Below, piece after piece: positions 1-8,080 of a DNA stretch of 64,000 bases; the first letter of the stretch is position 1, and every line of letters starts with the position of its first letter. Position numbers and translations under genes: made by a program. Origin of the DNA: Lachnospiraceae bacterium (GTDB taxonomy: Bacteria > Bacillota > Clostridia > Lachnospirales > Lachnospiraceae); contig JAAUZJ010000011.1 in assembly GCA_014804695.1 (NCBI GenBank), positions 121,874 to 185,873 on the forward strand, given 5' to 3'. A model generated the notes under the pieces. The model was not told the DNA's origin and ran no database searches. It saw nothing but the letters and a program-made list of their open reading frames with translations.

Positions 1-213
1 ATCACGGTATCAAATACAGGATGTACGCTTGAAACGAAAGAACTACCGCAGATATTCGAGAGTTTTCATCGTGGAAATAATGCGGATAGGGTGCAAGGTA
101 ATGGGCTTGGACTTTTTATCTGCAAACGGCTGATGTCGCTCATGGGTGGAGAGGTGTATGCGGATATTCGTGATAAATGTTTCTATATAACGCTTGTTGT
201 TAAAATGGCGTAA
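1..213 (+). CDS. Sensor histidine kinase, C-terminal fragment (cut by window start)
   Basis: The first 70 codons are open in frame 1 and end in TAA. They read as the end of a GHKL ATPase domain. An IFESFHRG segment (F-box like) is followed by GNGLGLFICKRL, the G2 box that closes over ATP, and a short beta-strand tail. The N-terminal sensor, dimerisation histidine and N box lie outside the window, so the signal and partner regulator are unknown. No response regulator follows on this strand. Confidence 0.85.
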   Translation: MTVSNTGCTLETKELPQIFESFHRGNNADRVQGNGLGLFICKRLMSLMGGEVYADIRDKCFYITLVVKMA

Positions 214-365
214 AGGGGCAGATGCTTGTCATAATTTGGAGGAAAATAAAGCATCTTGTATTGAAGAATTGTATTTGTTTTGTGGATTGTCTAAAGAAAA
301 ATAAGAGTATGCCAGATTTCTCCAGCATACCCCACTTTTTAAAAGTATTGAATTTTATAGCAGAT

Positions 366-554
366 TTATGATATGTTTGTTTTCCTCTGTGCGTTACGGT
401 TTTTTGCTGCTAAACGAAACGCTTTTTCCATTGCCGGCGTAAGCGCTGGGGAATCTTCATCAAATACAATTTCTCTCTTTGCCGCTTCTTCTATCTGTTT
501 AATCTGTTTCTCTGTAAGTTTTTGGTTTTCATCCAAAGTAACTGTCCGTATCAT
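366..554 (-). CDS. brnA: BrnA-like antitoxin of a BrnT/BrnA pair
   Basis: A 62-residue protein starting MIRTVTLDENQ. The start at 554 is chosen because AGAAAGGAG lies 8 nt upstream; the longer reading from 584 has no such site. It overlaps the 3' end of the upstream BrnT-like gene by 26 nt, so the two are probably translationally coupled. The N-terminal strand followed by a helical, charged middle fits the small antitoxins that neutralise BrnT and bind the operon promoter. The sequence is too short and divergent to exclude another antitoxin family; the partner carries most of the weight for the call. Confidence 0.7.
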   Translation of the reverse strand: MIRTVTLDENQKLTEKQIKQIEEAAKREIVFDEDSPALTPAMEKAFRLAAKNRNAQRKTNIS

Positions 555-810
555 AATAAATGCTCCTTTCTGTTTTGGTGGCAAGTCTTGCTGATATTAG
601 GCGTATATTCTCTTTACGCTCTGTATAAACAACAAACAAAACATCATTTACCAATCCGATGGTATTATAACGGTTTTCTTTAATACTGTGCTCATCATCA
701 TATATTTCAATACGCTGTAAGTCATTAAAAACAAGCATTTCCGTTTCAAAATCAATTCCATGCTTCTTCAAATTTAGTTTATTTTTTTCCTCATCCCATT
801 CAAATTTCAA
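529..810 (-). CDS. brnT: BrnT family toxin (ribonuclease-type)
   Basis: A 93-residue protein with the BrnT signature: FEWDEEKNKLNLKKHGIDF at the start, a central R-x-x-x-IG..NDVLFVVYTER segment and the IRLISAR motif followed by E-R-x-x-Y. BrnT proteins are RelE-fold ribonucleases that arrest growth until bound by BrnA. The start is TTG (808-810) with a GGAG about 8 nt upstream. A 9-bp inverted repeat (806-814 and 827-835) straddles the ribosome site and start codon. Toxin-first gene order is normal for this family. Confidence 0.88.
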   Translation of the reverse strand: MKFEWDEEKNKLNLKKHGIDFETEMLVFNDLQRIEIYDDEHSIKENRYNTIGLVNDVLFVVYTERKENIRLISARLATKTERSIYYDTDSYFG

Positions 811-835
811 TGTAACATCTCCTGTCTACATTGAA
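806..835. promoter_or_regulatory. Inverted repeat over the brnT ribosome site (possible operator)
   Basis: TTCAATGTA at 806-814 and TACATTGAA at 827-835 form perfect 9-bp arms separated by 12 bp containing the brnT Shine-Dalgarno. BrnA-type antitoxins autoregulate by binding upstream palindromes, so this may be the operator. In RNA it could also sequester the ribosome site. Assignment to BrnA is inference. Confidence 0.5.
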
Positions 836-997
836 AAGGTTATACACTTATATTTAGTATACTACATATTCAAAACTTTTTGTATAAATTATTTGAATAG
901 AGGCAATTACAATTTTGTGTAGAAAGTGGTATTATTAAACAAATAATGATATAACTCATTTTAACAAACGTGGATTTGCAAAATTGGAGATAGCGCT

Positions 998-1396
998 ATG
1001 ATTGATTATAAAATGACAAAAAACTTTGAAGAAGAACAATTAAGAGAGTTGTTTTCATCAGTTGGGTGGATTTCTGCAAATTATAGTGATCGTTTAGTCA
1101 GAGCATTATCCAAGTCAGATACTGTTATATCTGCATGGGATGGCTCAAAACTTGTTGGTTTGATAAATGCATTAGATGATGGAGAATTAACAGCATACGC
1201 TCACTATCTGCTGATTCGTCCTGAGTACCAGAATATGAAAATCGGAAGTAATCTCATAACGAAGTTGAAAAAGGTGTATGAGGGATATTTGTATCTTATT
1301 TTGACGGCAGAAAATGAGAAGTTACTTCCATTTTACCAAAAGATGGGCTTCCAAGTGGTTGAGGGTGCATTACCTATGATGATTCAAACGTTGTAA
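998..1396 (+). CDS. GNAT family N-acetyltransferase
   Basis: A 132-residue single-domain protein. The acetyl-CoA binding region reads LLIRPEYQNMKIGSNLITKL (around residues 71-90), a recognisable motif A with a Q-x-x-x-I-G variant of the Q/R-x-x-G-x-G/A loop. LPFYQKMGFQVVEG near the C-terminus is the typical motif B. The ATG follows GGAG by about 8 nt. The family moves acetyl groups from acetyl-CoA onto amines or proteins; the substrate cannot be read from sequence. It stands alone, divergent from the BrnT gene and convergent with the frameshifted gene downstream. Confidence 0.85.
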   Translation: MIDYKMTKNFEEEQLRELFSSVGWISANYSDRLVRALSKSDTVISAWDGSKLVGLINALDDGELTAYAHYLLIRPEYQNMKIGSNLITKLKKVYEGYLYLILTAENEKLLPFYQKMGFQVVEGALPMMIQTL

Positions 1397-1407
1397 TAAC
1401 ACCCTAA

Positions 1408-1883
1408 TTAATCATAACCGGAACCTGCCCGCAATTCTTTCTCTAAAAATTCCTTTATGTACGGATTGTTTTCCTCACTCAATGTAGGCTGAAATGCCAT
1501 GTAACGGCATTTCTGATACTGCTCACCATCCAATACAAAGGTATATCCCATTACACATTACAGTCATCGGGATTGATAAGCCGTTTGCAGACGGACGCTT
1601 TCTTGATTTCCTTTTTTACCTTTTCGGGCAGTGTATCAAGAAAGCTTTGGTATTCTTGTATATGTTCGGAATAAATGCGAAGCTTCATCCCCGTTTTTCG
1701 CGATACGAATGTTGCCAGAGTCCTTTTACTGTCGTTTAAGACATAGGACACAACATAGCCGCTTTTTTGTAATTTTATGTCGCATTTACAACCATTACTT
1801 ATCAGATACTCATTGATTTCGTTTACAAAGCTGCGGAAACGCTCGTCAACTGTTTCCATAAACATATTATATTTCTCGTCCAT
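1408..1883 (-). pseudogene. Frameshifted gene downstream of the AraC regulator
   Basis: On the minus strand translation starts at ATG 1883 (GGAGGG just upstream) and runs MDEKYNMFMETVDERF... to a stop near 1551, just after INPDDCNV. Directly beyond, in another frame, coding continues as MGYTFVLDGEQYQKCRY... and ends ...LEKELRAGSGYD at 1408. The Cys-containing junction, INPDDCN followed by MGYTF, suggests one ancestral protein of roughly 155-160 residues broken by a small deletion around 1548-1556. The intact function is not known to me. It follows the AraC regulator by 11 nt and was probably cotranscribed with it. A sequencing error could give the same picture. Confidence 0.75.
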
Positions 1884-1894
1884 AAGTCCCTCCG

Positions 1895-2746
1895 TTATCC
1901 CTTTTTCTTTGTTACGGGTATCCATACTTCATATTGTGCGTTCTGTGGATCTGGATTTAAGTAAACCTCAATATCGGGGGCGTTGGCATATTCATATCCG
2001 GAGGTCGGAAGCCACTCTGTTATAATCCGTTGCTCCAATTCCTGTATTGACTGGTTTGTGCCTGATCCGGAAAAGATTGCCCAGGTAGACGCCGGAACGG
2101 TATATTCTTCAAACTCATCACTTGTTTTTGCACTGGAAACGGCAATAAAATATTTCCATTGTTCTTCATTATTGCAGGCACTAACGCCCAAAAGTCCCAT
2201 TGGCGGCGTATCCATCATTCCTGCCAATTTCTGTATTGTTCCATTTACAGACGCCTCCTGCCACATCTTAGGCACAACCATAAAATTATTTTCGATTTCC
2301 TTATCAAGCGGTGCAGATACGCCAACTATACGGAATGCTTCTTTTGTTTCAATTCTATAATTCATTTCTGTCGCTCCTTTTACAGCAATACTAAACACAA
2401 TGGGGGAAAAAGATTTCACAGATACGCCCTCGTCTTTTACAGCCGAGGGGGCTATCCCATGAAAAGACTGAAACGCCCTGTTAAATGCGGTCGGGGAACT
2501 GTAGCCGTACTTCTCTGCAATATCAATAATCCGTTCATCCCCACCCTGCAGGTCTACCGCCGCTAAAGACATTTTTCTTCTTCGGATATACTCTGCCAGA
2601 GTGATACCCGCCATATAAGTAAACATCCTCTGATAGTGATAGGTGGAGCAGCAGGCAATCCGCCCAAGCTGTTCATAGTCAATTTCGTCTGTCAAATGTT
2701 TCTCAATATAATTCATGCTTTGGTTTAATTTTTCAACCCATTCCAT
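1895..2746 (-). CDS. AraC family regulator with GyrI-like effector domain
   Basis: A 283-residue protein. Residues about 8-105 are two helix-turn-helix motifs of the AraC/XylS type (LGRIACCSTYHYQRMFTYMAG and YGYSSPTAFNRAFQSFHG). Residues about 128-283 are a GyrI-like/SHOCT effector domain (MNYRIETKEAFRIVGV ... YEVWIPV). This Rob/SoxS-like architecture binds small hydrophobic or cationic compounds and activates efflux or detoxification genes. No efflux gene is adjacent; the only likely partner in the transcript is the broken gene downstream. The start at 2746 is preceded by GGAGGTATCTC on the coding strand. Confidence 0.9.
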   Translation of the reverse strand: MEWVEKLNQSMNYIEKHLTDEIDYEQLGRIACCSTYHYQRMFTYMAGITLAEYIRRRKMSLAAVDLQGGDERIIDIAEKYGYSSPTAFNRAFQSFHGIAPSAVKDEGVSVKSFSPIVFSIAVKGATEMNYRIETKEAFRIVGVSAPLDKEIENNFMVVPKMWQEASVNGTIQKLAGMMDTPPMGLLGVSACNNEEQWKYFIAVSSAKTSDEFEEYTVPASTWAIFSGSGTNQSIQELEQRIITEWLPTSGYEYANAPDIEVYLNPDPQNAQYEVWIPVTKKKG

Positions 2747-2848
2747 GAGATACCTCCGTATGTATTGTGTTTAAAGTGTTTTCTTTATTATAAGACTTAT
2801 TATTTATTTTTTCCTCTCTATCCTTGCACAAAAAAGAGAGGCAGCTAT

Positions 2849-3556
2849 TTAATAATTGATATTTGCTTTTCTGGCTTGGCTGCATAAGTCACGAGTAGAT
2901 AGAGTGTAACTTTTTCCGTCCTTGATAAAATGTGTCCCACACTGCCGAAATTCAAAATGTACGTTATGGGAAATACATTGTTGCCGTATCTGCAATACCC
3001 AGTCATAGTTAAGTGGTCTTGCATTTCTGTCAGACTCCCCGCCGACAACAACTAATTCTATATCGTGTAAATATGCAGAGAGAGTGATGTTTTCAATCAA
3101 CGGCTGGCAAATTATATTTTTGTGTTTAATGGGTAGTTTAGAAAAAATGCCCAAGCGGTAATCTGCGTTTTCCTGATTTTCAATCGTGCAGCCAACCGTT
3201 ACATTTTCGTACCCATCTTTCCAATCGTGTGGAATACAATCCAAAAATCTTTCAATCCGCTTTGTTAGAAAAAGAAAATGTAAGTCGGAGCGTTCACGTA
3301 TCATTTCCCAACATTCAGTACGCCACTCATCAGCGTCCTCTATCAAGAAATCTGATGAAAAGCACACATAAACCGTTTGACCGGATTTCATTTTATAATC
3401 TCCGCTTTTTGTTTTTTCAATAGGGGCGTGAAATTTTTCTGTTTTCGTAACAATGTTTGTATCAATTTCCCTTTTATAATCCCCTTTATGGATATAGCAA
3501 TATTTGCAGCCTGTACTGTATCTGTGACAACCACGCCAAGGGTTCCATATTCCCAT
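2849..3556 (-). CDS. DUF5131 (phage Gp37/Gp68-like) protein
   Basis: A 235-residue protein starting MGIWNPWRGCHRYSTGCKYC. The NPW-x-GC...GC-x-x-CY opening with Cys10, Cys17 and Cys20 is the mark of the Gp37/Gp68 (DUF5131) family, related to radical SAM/spore photoproduct lyase-like folds. FLFLTKRIERF and VVVGGESDRNARPL are also family-typical. Cys17 and Cys20 with Cys10 could hold an Fe-S cluster. The family occurs in phages and mobile elements, which suits this accessory strip. A GGGAGG site precedes ATG 3556. The biochemical role is unknown. Confidence 0.85.
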   Translation of the reverse strand: MGIWNPWRGCHRYSTGCKYCYIHKGDYKREIDTNIVTKTEKFHAPIEKTKSGDYKMKSGQTVYVCFSSDFLIEDADEWRTECWEMIRERSDLHFLFLTKRIERFLDCIPHDWKDGYENVTVGCTIENQENADYRLGIFSKLPIKHKNIICQPLIENITLSAYLHDIELVVVGGESDRNARPLNYDWVLQIRQQCISHNVHFEFRQCGTHFIKDGKSYTLSTRDLCSQARKANINY

Positions 3557-3636
3557 AGATATACCTCCCGTTTTAACTTCATCTTTTCTCGCATAGCTTC
3601 AGTTGCCGTCTTTCTGAAATGCGCAAGCGCAAGAAA

Positions 3637-3673
3637 AGGCGGAACAGCCCTTGTAATCGGGGCTATACCGCCT
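3637..3673 (-). terminator. Strong GC-rich hairpin downstream of the YgiT/DUF4258 pair
   Basis: AGGCGG, AGCCC, loop, GGCT and CCGCCT form a nested stem (3637-3673) followed on the minus strand by TTTTCTT. It lies between the end of the YgiT-like gene (3707) and the start of the DUF5131 gene (3556), so it probably ends the toxin-antitoxin transcript. Confidence 0.6.
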
Positions 3674-3706
3674 AATCTGAAATTACTTATTTGTAACTGG
3701 AAACCC

Positions 3707-3934
3707 CTATGCGGCTTTAGAGTAGTCAATGATAGAAATTTCCTGCATAAGCGATTTTGCCATATTAACAAGGGATTCAACTTGCTTTGCCACTTCATTG
3801 GAATAATATTTTTCTCCGCATTGTTCACATTCTTCACAAGGAACATTTTTTATGATGATAATGCAATTTTTATAATTTACTACGTGTGTTGTTAAAGATG
3901 GAACCGTAGTCTTGCATTTACAATACATACACAT
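3707..3934 (-). CDS. YgiT-type (MqsA-like) zinc finger antitoxin candidate
   Basis: A 75-residue protein. Residues 1-45 carry CMYCKC (C-x-x-C) and VPCEECEQCGEKYY (C-x-x-C), the two halves of the zinc finger found in YgiT/MqsA antitoxins. The tail (YSNEVAKQVESLVNMAKSL) is a helix that usually leads into DNA binding; here the protein stops without a full helix-turn-helix domain. It follows the DUF4258 gene by 5 nt on the same strand. DUF4258 plus a YgiT-type finger is a recurrent pair regarded as a toxin-antitoxin module. Confidence 0.8.
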   Translation of the reverse strand: MCMYCKCKTTVPSLTTHVVNYKNCIIIIKNVPCEECEQCGEKYYSNEVAKQVESLVNMAKSLMQEISIIDYSKAA

Positions 3935-3939
3935 TTCTA

Positions 3940-4254
3940 TTACTCCTTTCTTGTTTTTAAATCTTTTTCAAATTTATCGGTGCTTGGAAAATATGCAGTT
4001 ATAAAAAATATGGTATTGCCGTCTGAACCAACAACAATATGCAATATTTTGTTCTCTTTTGTATGTCCGTAAATAAGGCAGCTTGGATGGGGAAAATCGT
4101 CTGGATAATATTCTATGATTTCACCTGTTTGTAAACAGGATTCTACATCACTTATGCTTATATCCCTTTCCTGAATTCGCTCTAAACAATGTTTAGCCCA
4201 TTTTATGTTAGAATCAGAAGCATTATATAGCCTTTGAAGCTGTGTTATATCCAT
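3940..4254 (-). CDS. DUF4258 protein, probable toxin of a YgiT-linked pair
   Basis: A 104-residue protein. HCLERIQERDISISDVESCLQ is the family helix, followed by G-x-I-I-x-x-Y-P-x-D and P-S-C-L-I-Y-G, then ILHIVVGSDGNTIFFITAY, a pair of strands like those of RelE/HigB-fold RNases. The gene is first in a two-gene unit with the zinc finger antitoxin candidate. AGGAAGT lies just before ATG 4254. Ribonuclease activity is inferred from fold and context. Confidence 0.8.
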   Translation of the reverse strand: MDITQLQRLYNASDSNIKWAKHCLERIQERDISISDVESCLQTGEIIEYYPDDFPHPSCLIYGHTKENKILHIVVGSDGNTIFFITAYFPSTDKFEKDLKTRKE

Positions 4255-4400
4255 TTCCGAACTTCCTTTTCTCTTGTTTATTGATATTATATACCATTTT
4301 GGCAGGGAATAAAATAGTTATTGATATGTTTGAATTTTATAAATAATTAAGATAAGGAAATCAAAAAGAAATAGACGCAATGAAAGAATTTCATAAAAGA

Positions 4401-4440
4401 AATAGAAAAAGGGAATAAACCATTTCTGATTTATTCCCTT
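4401..4440 (-). terminator. Rho-independent terminator of the perR-rubredoxin operon
   Basis: AAGGGAATAAA (4409-4419) pairs with TTTATTCCCTT (4430-4440), an 11-bp stem with a 10-nt loop. On the minus strand it is followed by a run of T. It lies 13 bp past the rubredoxin stop. Confidence 0.85.
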
Positions 4441-4452
4441 ATGATACATTAT

Positions 4453-4626
4453 TTAGTTGTAGTTATCGATACAAGGCTGGAACATATCCTTAGTTACACC
4501 GCACAGAGGGCAGCACCAGTCATCTGGAAGATCTTCAAATGCTGTACCGGGAGCAATGCCGTGCTCAGGATCACCTTTCTCAGGATCATATGTATACCCA
4601 CATGGGTTACAAAAATATTTCTTCAT
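4453..4626 (-). CDS. Rubredoxin
   Basis: A 57-residue protein. C6-N-P-C9-G-Y-x-Y-D-P and C39-P-L-C42-G supply the four cysteines for one Fe atom, with the classic [20 protein letters not shown] core between them. Rubredoxins are cytoplasmic one-electron carriers. Here it sits 23 bp downstream of reverse rubrerythrin, which receives electrons from rubredoxin to reduce peroxide and oxygen. AAGGAGATAACGACT precedes the ATG. The product continues with a short Cys-containing tail ([10 protein letters not shown]) slightly longer than the minimal family length. Confidence 0.97.
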   Translation of the reverse strand: MKKYFCNPCGYTYDPEKGDPEHGIAPGTAFEDLPDDWCCPLCGVTKDMFQPCIDNYN

Positions 4627-4649
4627 AGTCGTTATCTCCTTATCTGTTA

Positions 4650-5189
4650 TTACCCAAAATATCTATTAAGCAGTCCCTCAAATGCCTTGCCATGTCTAGC
4701 CTCGTCGCGAGCCATTTCATGAACGGTATCATGGATTGCATCAAGGTTAGCAGCTTTAGCACGTTTTGCAAGATCAAATTTACCTGCGGTAGCGCCGTTT
4801 TCAGCTTCAACTCTCATTTCAAGATTTTTCTTGGTTGAATCTGTTACAACTTCGCCGAGAAGTTCTGCAAATTTAGCAGCATGCTCAGCTTCTTCCCAAG
4901 CAGCTTTTTCCCAATATAAACCGATCTCAGGATAACCTTCTCTGTGAGCAACTCTTGCCATTGCAAGATACATACCAACTTCTGTACATTCTCCGTTAAA
5001 GTTTGCTCTAAGGTCAGCAAGAATATCTTCGCTTACACCCTTTGCAACACCTACTACATGTTCAGCAGCCCATGTTTTTCCGCTTCCCTGCTCTGTGAAC
5101 TTTTCAGCGGGAGCACCACACTGAGGGCATTTATCCGGTGCTGCATCTCCTTCATGTACATAGCCACATACCTGACATACATATTTCAT
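4650..5189 (-). CDS. Reverse rubrerythrin (peroxidase)
   Basis: A 179-residue protein. Residues 1-35 form a rubredoxin-like FeCys4 site (C5-x-x-C8, C21-x-x-C24) at the N-terminus. Residues about 45-178 are a ferritin-like diiron four-helix bundle with E-C-T-E and E-E-A-E-H type helices and [11 protein letters not shown] at the end. The order is the reverse of classical rubrerythrin, as in the clostridial oxygen-induced form that uses NADH through rubredoxin to reduce H2O2 and O2. It lies between perR and rubredoxin in one transcript, so PerR control is likely. GGAGAG precedes the ATG. Confidence 0.95.
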   Translation of the reverse strand: MKYVCQVCGYVHEGDAAPDKCPQCGAPAEKFTEQGSGKTWAAEHVVGVAKGVSEDILADLRANFNGECTEVGMYLAMARVAHREGYPEIGLYWEKAAWEEAEHAAKFAELLGEVVTDSTKKNLEMRVEAENGATAGKFDLAKRAKAANLDAIHDTVHEMARDEARHGKAFEGLLNRYFG

Positions 5190-5219
5190 AGTTTTTCTCT
5201 CCTTTAATAAAGTTATATT

Positions 5220-5256
5220 TTAAGATGTTTAACTAAAGCATAGGGACACATCTTAA
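5220..5256 (-). promoter_or_regulatory. Inverted repeat between perR and reverse rubrerythrin
   Basis: TTAAGATGT (5220-5228) and ACATCTTAA (5248-5256) form 9-bp arms around a 19-nt loop. The outer arm overlaps the perR stop. There is no clear T-run after it, so it is more likely an attenuator, processing site or regulator-binding palindrome than a full terminator. Confidence 0.45.
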
Positions 5257-5654
5257 TTTTCATTATCTGGTTCGTTGCAATTACCGCAGATGCCATAGAA
5301 ATAAGTAATATGACCTTGAATCTCTCCGTTAAAATTCATCCCCGCGATATCTACAATGCTGTCAATATTGTTCATGTGTAAATCCATGACCTGCCCGCAT
5401 TTTGAGCAGACAAAATGATAATGGGGCGAGGTATCGGCATCAAAATGATCCACACCGTCTCCAAGATGCAAACGGGTAATTTCGCCCATATCTGCTAATA
5501 AAGTGAGGTTTCTATATACGGTGCCAAGACTGATATTAGGATACTGCTGTCTGACATTCATATATACAACATCGGCAGTAGGGTGATCTTTTCTTGACAT
5601 TAAAAAATTTTTGATTTCTTGCCGTTGCCGGCTGTATTTAATGGCCAAATTCAT
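5253..5654 (-). CDS. perR: PerR-type Fur family peroxide repressor
   Basis: A 133-residue Fur-family protein. The winged helix (HPTADVVYMNVRQQYPNISLGTVYRNLTLL) is followed by the metal-sensing dimerisation domain. His24, Asp72, His78, His80 and Asp91 match the regulatory-metal ligands of PerR. Asp rather than Glu at position 72 favours PerR over Fur. C83-x-x-C86 and C123-x-x-C126 make the structural zinc site. It is first in an operon with reverse rubrerythrin and rubredoxin, and a palindrome lies just upstream. The ATG at 5654 sits only 2 nt from GGAG; TTG two codons later has better spacing and could be the real start. Confidence 0.92.
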   Translation of the reverse strand: MNLAIKYSRQRQEIKNFLMSRKDHPTADVVYMNVRQQYPNISLGTVYRNLTLLADMGEITRLHLGDGVDHFDADTSPHYHFVCSKCGQVMDLHMNNIDSIVDIAGMNFNGEIQGHITYFYGICGNCNEPDNEN

Positions 5655-5662
5655 CTCTCCAA

Positions 5663-5681
5663 ATCAGTAATCATTACTGAT
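5663..5681. promoter_or_regulatory. PerR/Fur-box operator upstream of perR
   Basis: ATCAGTAATCATTACTGAT is a 19-bp palindrome with a single central base, 9 bp before the perR start. Its spacing and ATnAT core match the Per/Fur box architecture, which supports autoregulation of the peroxide operon. Confidence 0.8.
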
Positions 5682-5865
5682 ATTAGTATAACAAAGAAAG
5701 GATAATTGTCAATATAAAATAAGTTTTAAAATAAAATTTTACAAATTTTTAATAAGAATATATGAATGGCTTTATTTTTATTTGGATATTTTGTGGTATA
5801 TTAATATAAAGATAAATATTTTAACGTTTATTGTTTGATATATGAGACGGGAAGGATGAGTTTTT

Positions 5866-7359
5866 TTGAAATTTAAGACCAGGCTGCTTATTACATCAGT
5901 TTTAATTATTGTGGTGCCGCTTTTGCTTACTGCGGTTGCATTTACGGCTATAGGTATTTATATTGTCAATACGGAGCAAGACTTTAGGCCGGAAGGCGGT
6001 AATTATGCTTTTTTTACCTATACGTTGGAGAATTATGATCAGATAACGGAAGATGTCATTTTGGAAATCAGTGAGCAGCTGCATGTAGATTCAAGCATTA
6101 TGGAGAACATTGAGTATCTGGAAGAGATTAATAGAAGTCTGGCAGTGAACTCTTCTTATATTATAGTAAGAAAAGACAGTGAAATATATTATACCGGAAA
6201 TTTTAAAGCGGCAGATAGCATCTTTGATAAACTTCCCGAATACGGAAGGAACATTACAAGCTCAGAACGGGATTATTATTATAATGATATGAGGAAGCTC
6301 GTAAAGCAGCTGGATTTTAGATTTCTTGACGGGAGCGAGGGAAGCTTTTTTATAGTGACCAAAGTAAGTTCCCTTATTTCACAAAAGATGTTAGTGGATA
6401 TGATACTTGCATTTATTTTAATACTGATTTTTACCAGTATGGTTTTGACGCAGTGGATGCAAAAGGGTGTTTTTATACCGATCAATCAGTTGAATACGGC
6501 GATGCAGAATATTGCGGAGGGAAATCTGGAATACAGACTTTCAAGCGATGGTAAAGGTGAAATCGGTGAGCTGTATAGAAATTATGAAGATATGAGGCTT
6601 AGGCTTAAAGAGTCTACAGATGAGAAGTTTGAGCATGAGAAGCAGAACCGGGAATTAATAAGTAATATTTCGCATGATCTGAAAACTCCTATTACTGCGG
6701 TTAAAGGCTATGTAGAAGGAATTATGGACGGTGTGGCCGATACGCCTGAAAAAATGGATAAGTATATTAAGACCATTTACAATAAGGCCAATGATATGGA
6801 CAGGTTGATCAATGAACTTACCCTTTACTCCGGAATTGACAGTAACAGAATTCCGTACAATTTTCACCGTATTAACGTAGCAGAATATTTTGGGGACTGC
6901 GTAGAGGATGTCGGGCTGGATCTGGAGTCTAAGAATATTAAGCTCAATTATGACGATCTGGTATCGCCGGAGACACAGATTATCGCAGATCCGGAACAGC
7001 TCAAACGTGTTATTGATAATATAATTGGTAATAGTGTAAAATATATGGATAAGGAAGACGGAATTATTGATATTCGTATTCTGGACGAAGTAGACTCTAT
7101 ACGAGTTGAAATAGAAGACAATGGAAAAGGTATTGCGGCTAAAGACCTTCCTAATATTTTCGAGCGTTTCTACAGGACGGATGCTTCAAGAAATTCATCA
7201 CAGGGCGGCAGTGGTATAGGGCTTTCCATAGTCAAGAAAATTATTGAGGATCATGGGGGGTATATATGGGCAACCAGTAAAGAGCAGGAAGGAACATGTA
7301 TGCATTTTGTAATCAGAAAATATCAAGCGCCTGAACAAGAGGAGGTAAATGACGTATGA
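5866..7359 (+). CDS. Membrane sensor histidine kinase
   Basis: A 497-residue protein starting at TTG (5866) behind GGAAGGATGAG. TM1 is at about 7-33, an extracytoplasmic sensor spans about 35-170, and TM2 is at about 175-195. Then come HAMP (IPINQLNTAMQNIAEGNLEYRL), HisKA with phospho-acceptor His270 (ISHDLKTPITAVKGY), and HATPase with N box (DNIIGNSVKYMDKEDG), G1 (DNGKGI), F (IFERFYR) and G2 (GSGIGLSI). Its ATGA overlap with the next gene marks them as a cognate pair. The sensor region resembles nothing specific, so the signal is unknown. Confidence 0.95.
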   Translation: MKFKTRLLITSVLIIVVPLLLTAVAFTAIGIYIVNTEQDFRPEGGNYAFFTYTLENYDQITEDVILEISEQLHVDSSIMENIEYLEEINRSLAVNSSYIIVRKDSEIYYTGNFKAADSIFDKLPEYGRNITSSERDYYYNDMRKLVKQLDFRFLDGSEGSFFIVTKVSSLISQKMLVDMILAFILILIFTSMVLTQWMQKGVFIPINQLNTAMQNIAEGNLEYRLSSDGKGEIGELYRNYEDMRLRLKESTDEKFEHEKQNRELISNISHDLKTPITAVKGYVEGIMDGVADTPEKMDKYIKTIYNKANDMDRLINELTLYSGIDSNRIPYNFHRINVAEYFGDCVEDVGLDLESKNIKLNYDDLVSPETQIIADPEQLKRVIDNIIGNSVKYMDKEDGIIDIRILDEVDSIRVEIEDNGKGIAAKDLPNIFERFYRTDASRNSSQGGSGIGLSIVKKIIEDHGGYIWATSKEQEGTCMHFVIRKYQAPEQEEVNDV

Positions 7360-8045
7360 GCAGGATTTTAATTATTGAGGATGAAGAAGCGATTGCTGAT
7401 TTGGAAAAAGATTATTTAGAGCTTAGCGATTTTGAGGTAGTGATCGAAAATACCGGAGATGCCGGTTTAAAAAGAGCTATGTCGGAAGATTTTGACTTAT
7501 TGATTTTAGATTTGATGCTTCCCGGTATGGACGGGTTCGAGGTATGTAAGAGCATCCGTGAGGAAAAAGATATACCTATTATAATGGTATCTGCAAAAAA
7601 AGATGACATTGATAAGATCAGAGGGCTTGGACTTGGCGCCGATGATTATATGACTAAGCCTTTCAGTCCTTCCGAGCTTGTGGCGAGGGTTAAGGCGCAT
7701 ATGGCGCGTTATGACAGATTGGTAGGAAGCAACCAGAGGGCAAATGATATAATTGAAATCCGTGGCTTAAAAATTGATAAAACGGCCAGACGTGTATATT
7801 TAGACGGTGAAGAGAAGATTTTTACAACTAAGGAATTTGATTTATTATCATTTTTGGCTCAGAATCCAAACCATGTGTATACGAAGGAAGAACTTTTCAG
7901 GGAGATATGGGACATGGATTCTATAGGAGATATAGCGACGGTTACGGTGCATATTAAGAAAATCCGTGAGAAAATAGAGTTTGATACGACGAAGCCGCAG
8001 TATATTGAGACCATCTGGGGTGTGGGGTATCGGTTTAAGATTTAA
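7356..8045 (+). CDS. OmpR/PhoB family response regulator
   Basis: A 229-residue protein. The receiver domain (1-120) has acidic pair Glu8/Asp9 and Glu10, phospho-acceptor Asp52 (LILDLMLPGMDG) and the Lys of TKPFSPSELVARV. The C-terminal winged helix (about 130-229) has FTTKEFDLLSFLAQNP, RDLW-like FREIWDMD and TIWGVGYRF. It overlaps its histidine kinase by 4 nt. Target genes are not evident; the pseudouridine synthase gene follows 35 bp later, possibly in the same transcript. Confidence 0.95.
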   Translation: MSRILIIEDEEAIADLEKDYLELSDFEVVIENTGDAGLKRAMSEDFDLLILDLMLPGMDGFEVCKSIREEKDIPIIMVSAKKDDIDKIRGLGLGADDYMTKPFSPSELVARVKAHMARYDRLVGSNQRANDIIEIRGLKIDKTARRVYLDGEEKIFTTKEFDLLSFLAQNPNHVYTKEELFREIWDMDSIGDIATVTVHIKKIREKIEFDTTKPQYIETIWGVGYRFKI

Positions 8046-8080
8046 AAAGGATATTAGCGGCGCTGTAAAAGGATACCGAA

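Noticed and set aside
2813-2841. CCTCTCT/AGAGAGG hairpin after the DUF5131 gene
   Set aside because: On the minus strand it is followed by A rather than T residues, so it does not look like the terminator of that gene; the loop is long and A-rich.
3388-3846. A 152-codon minus-strand reading frame spanning the YgiT and DUF5131 genes
   Set aside because: It overlaps two better-supported genes in other frames and crosses a strong hairpin; it has no ribosome site at its start.
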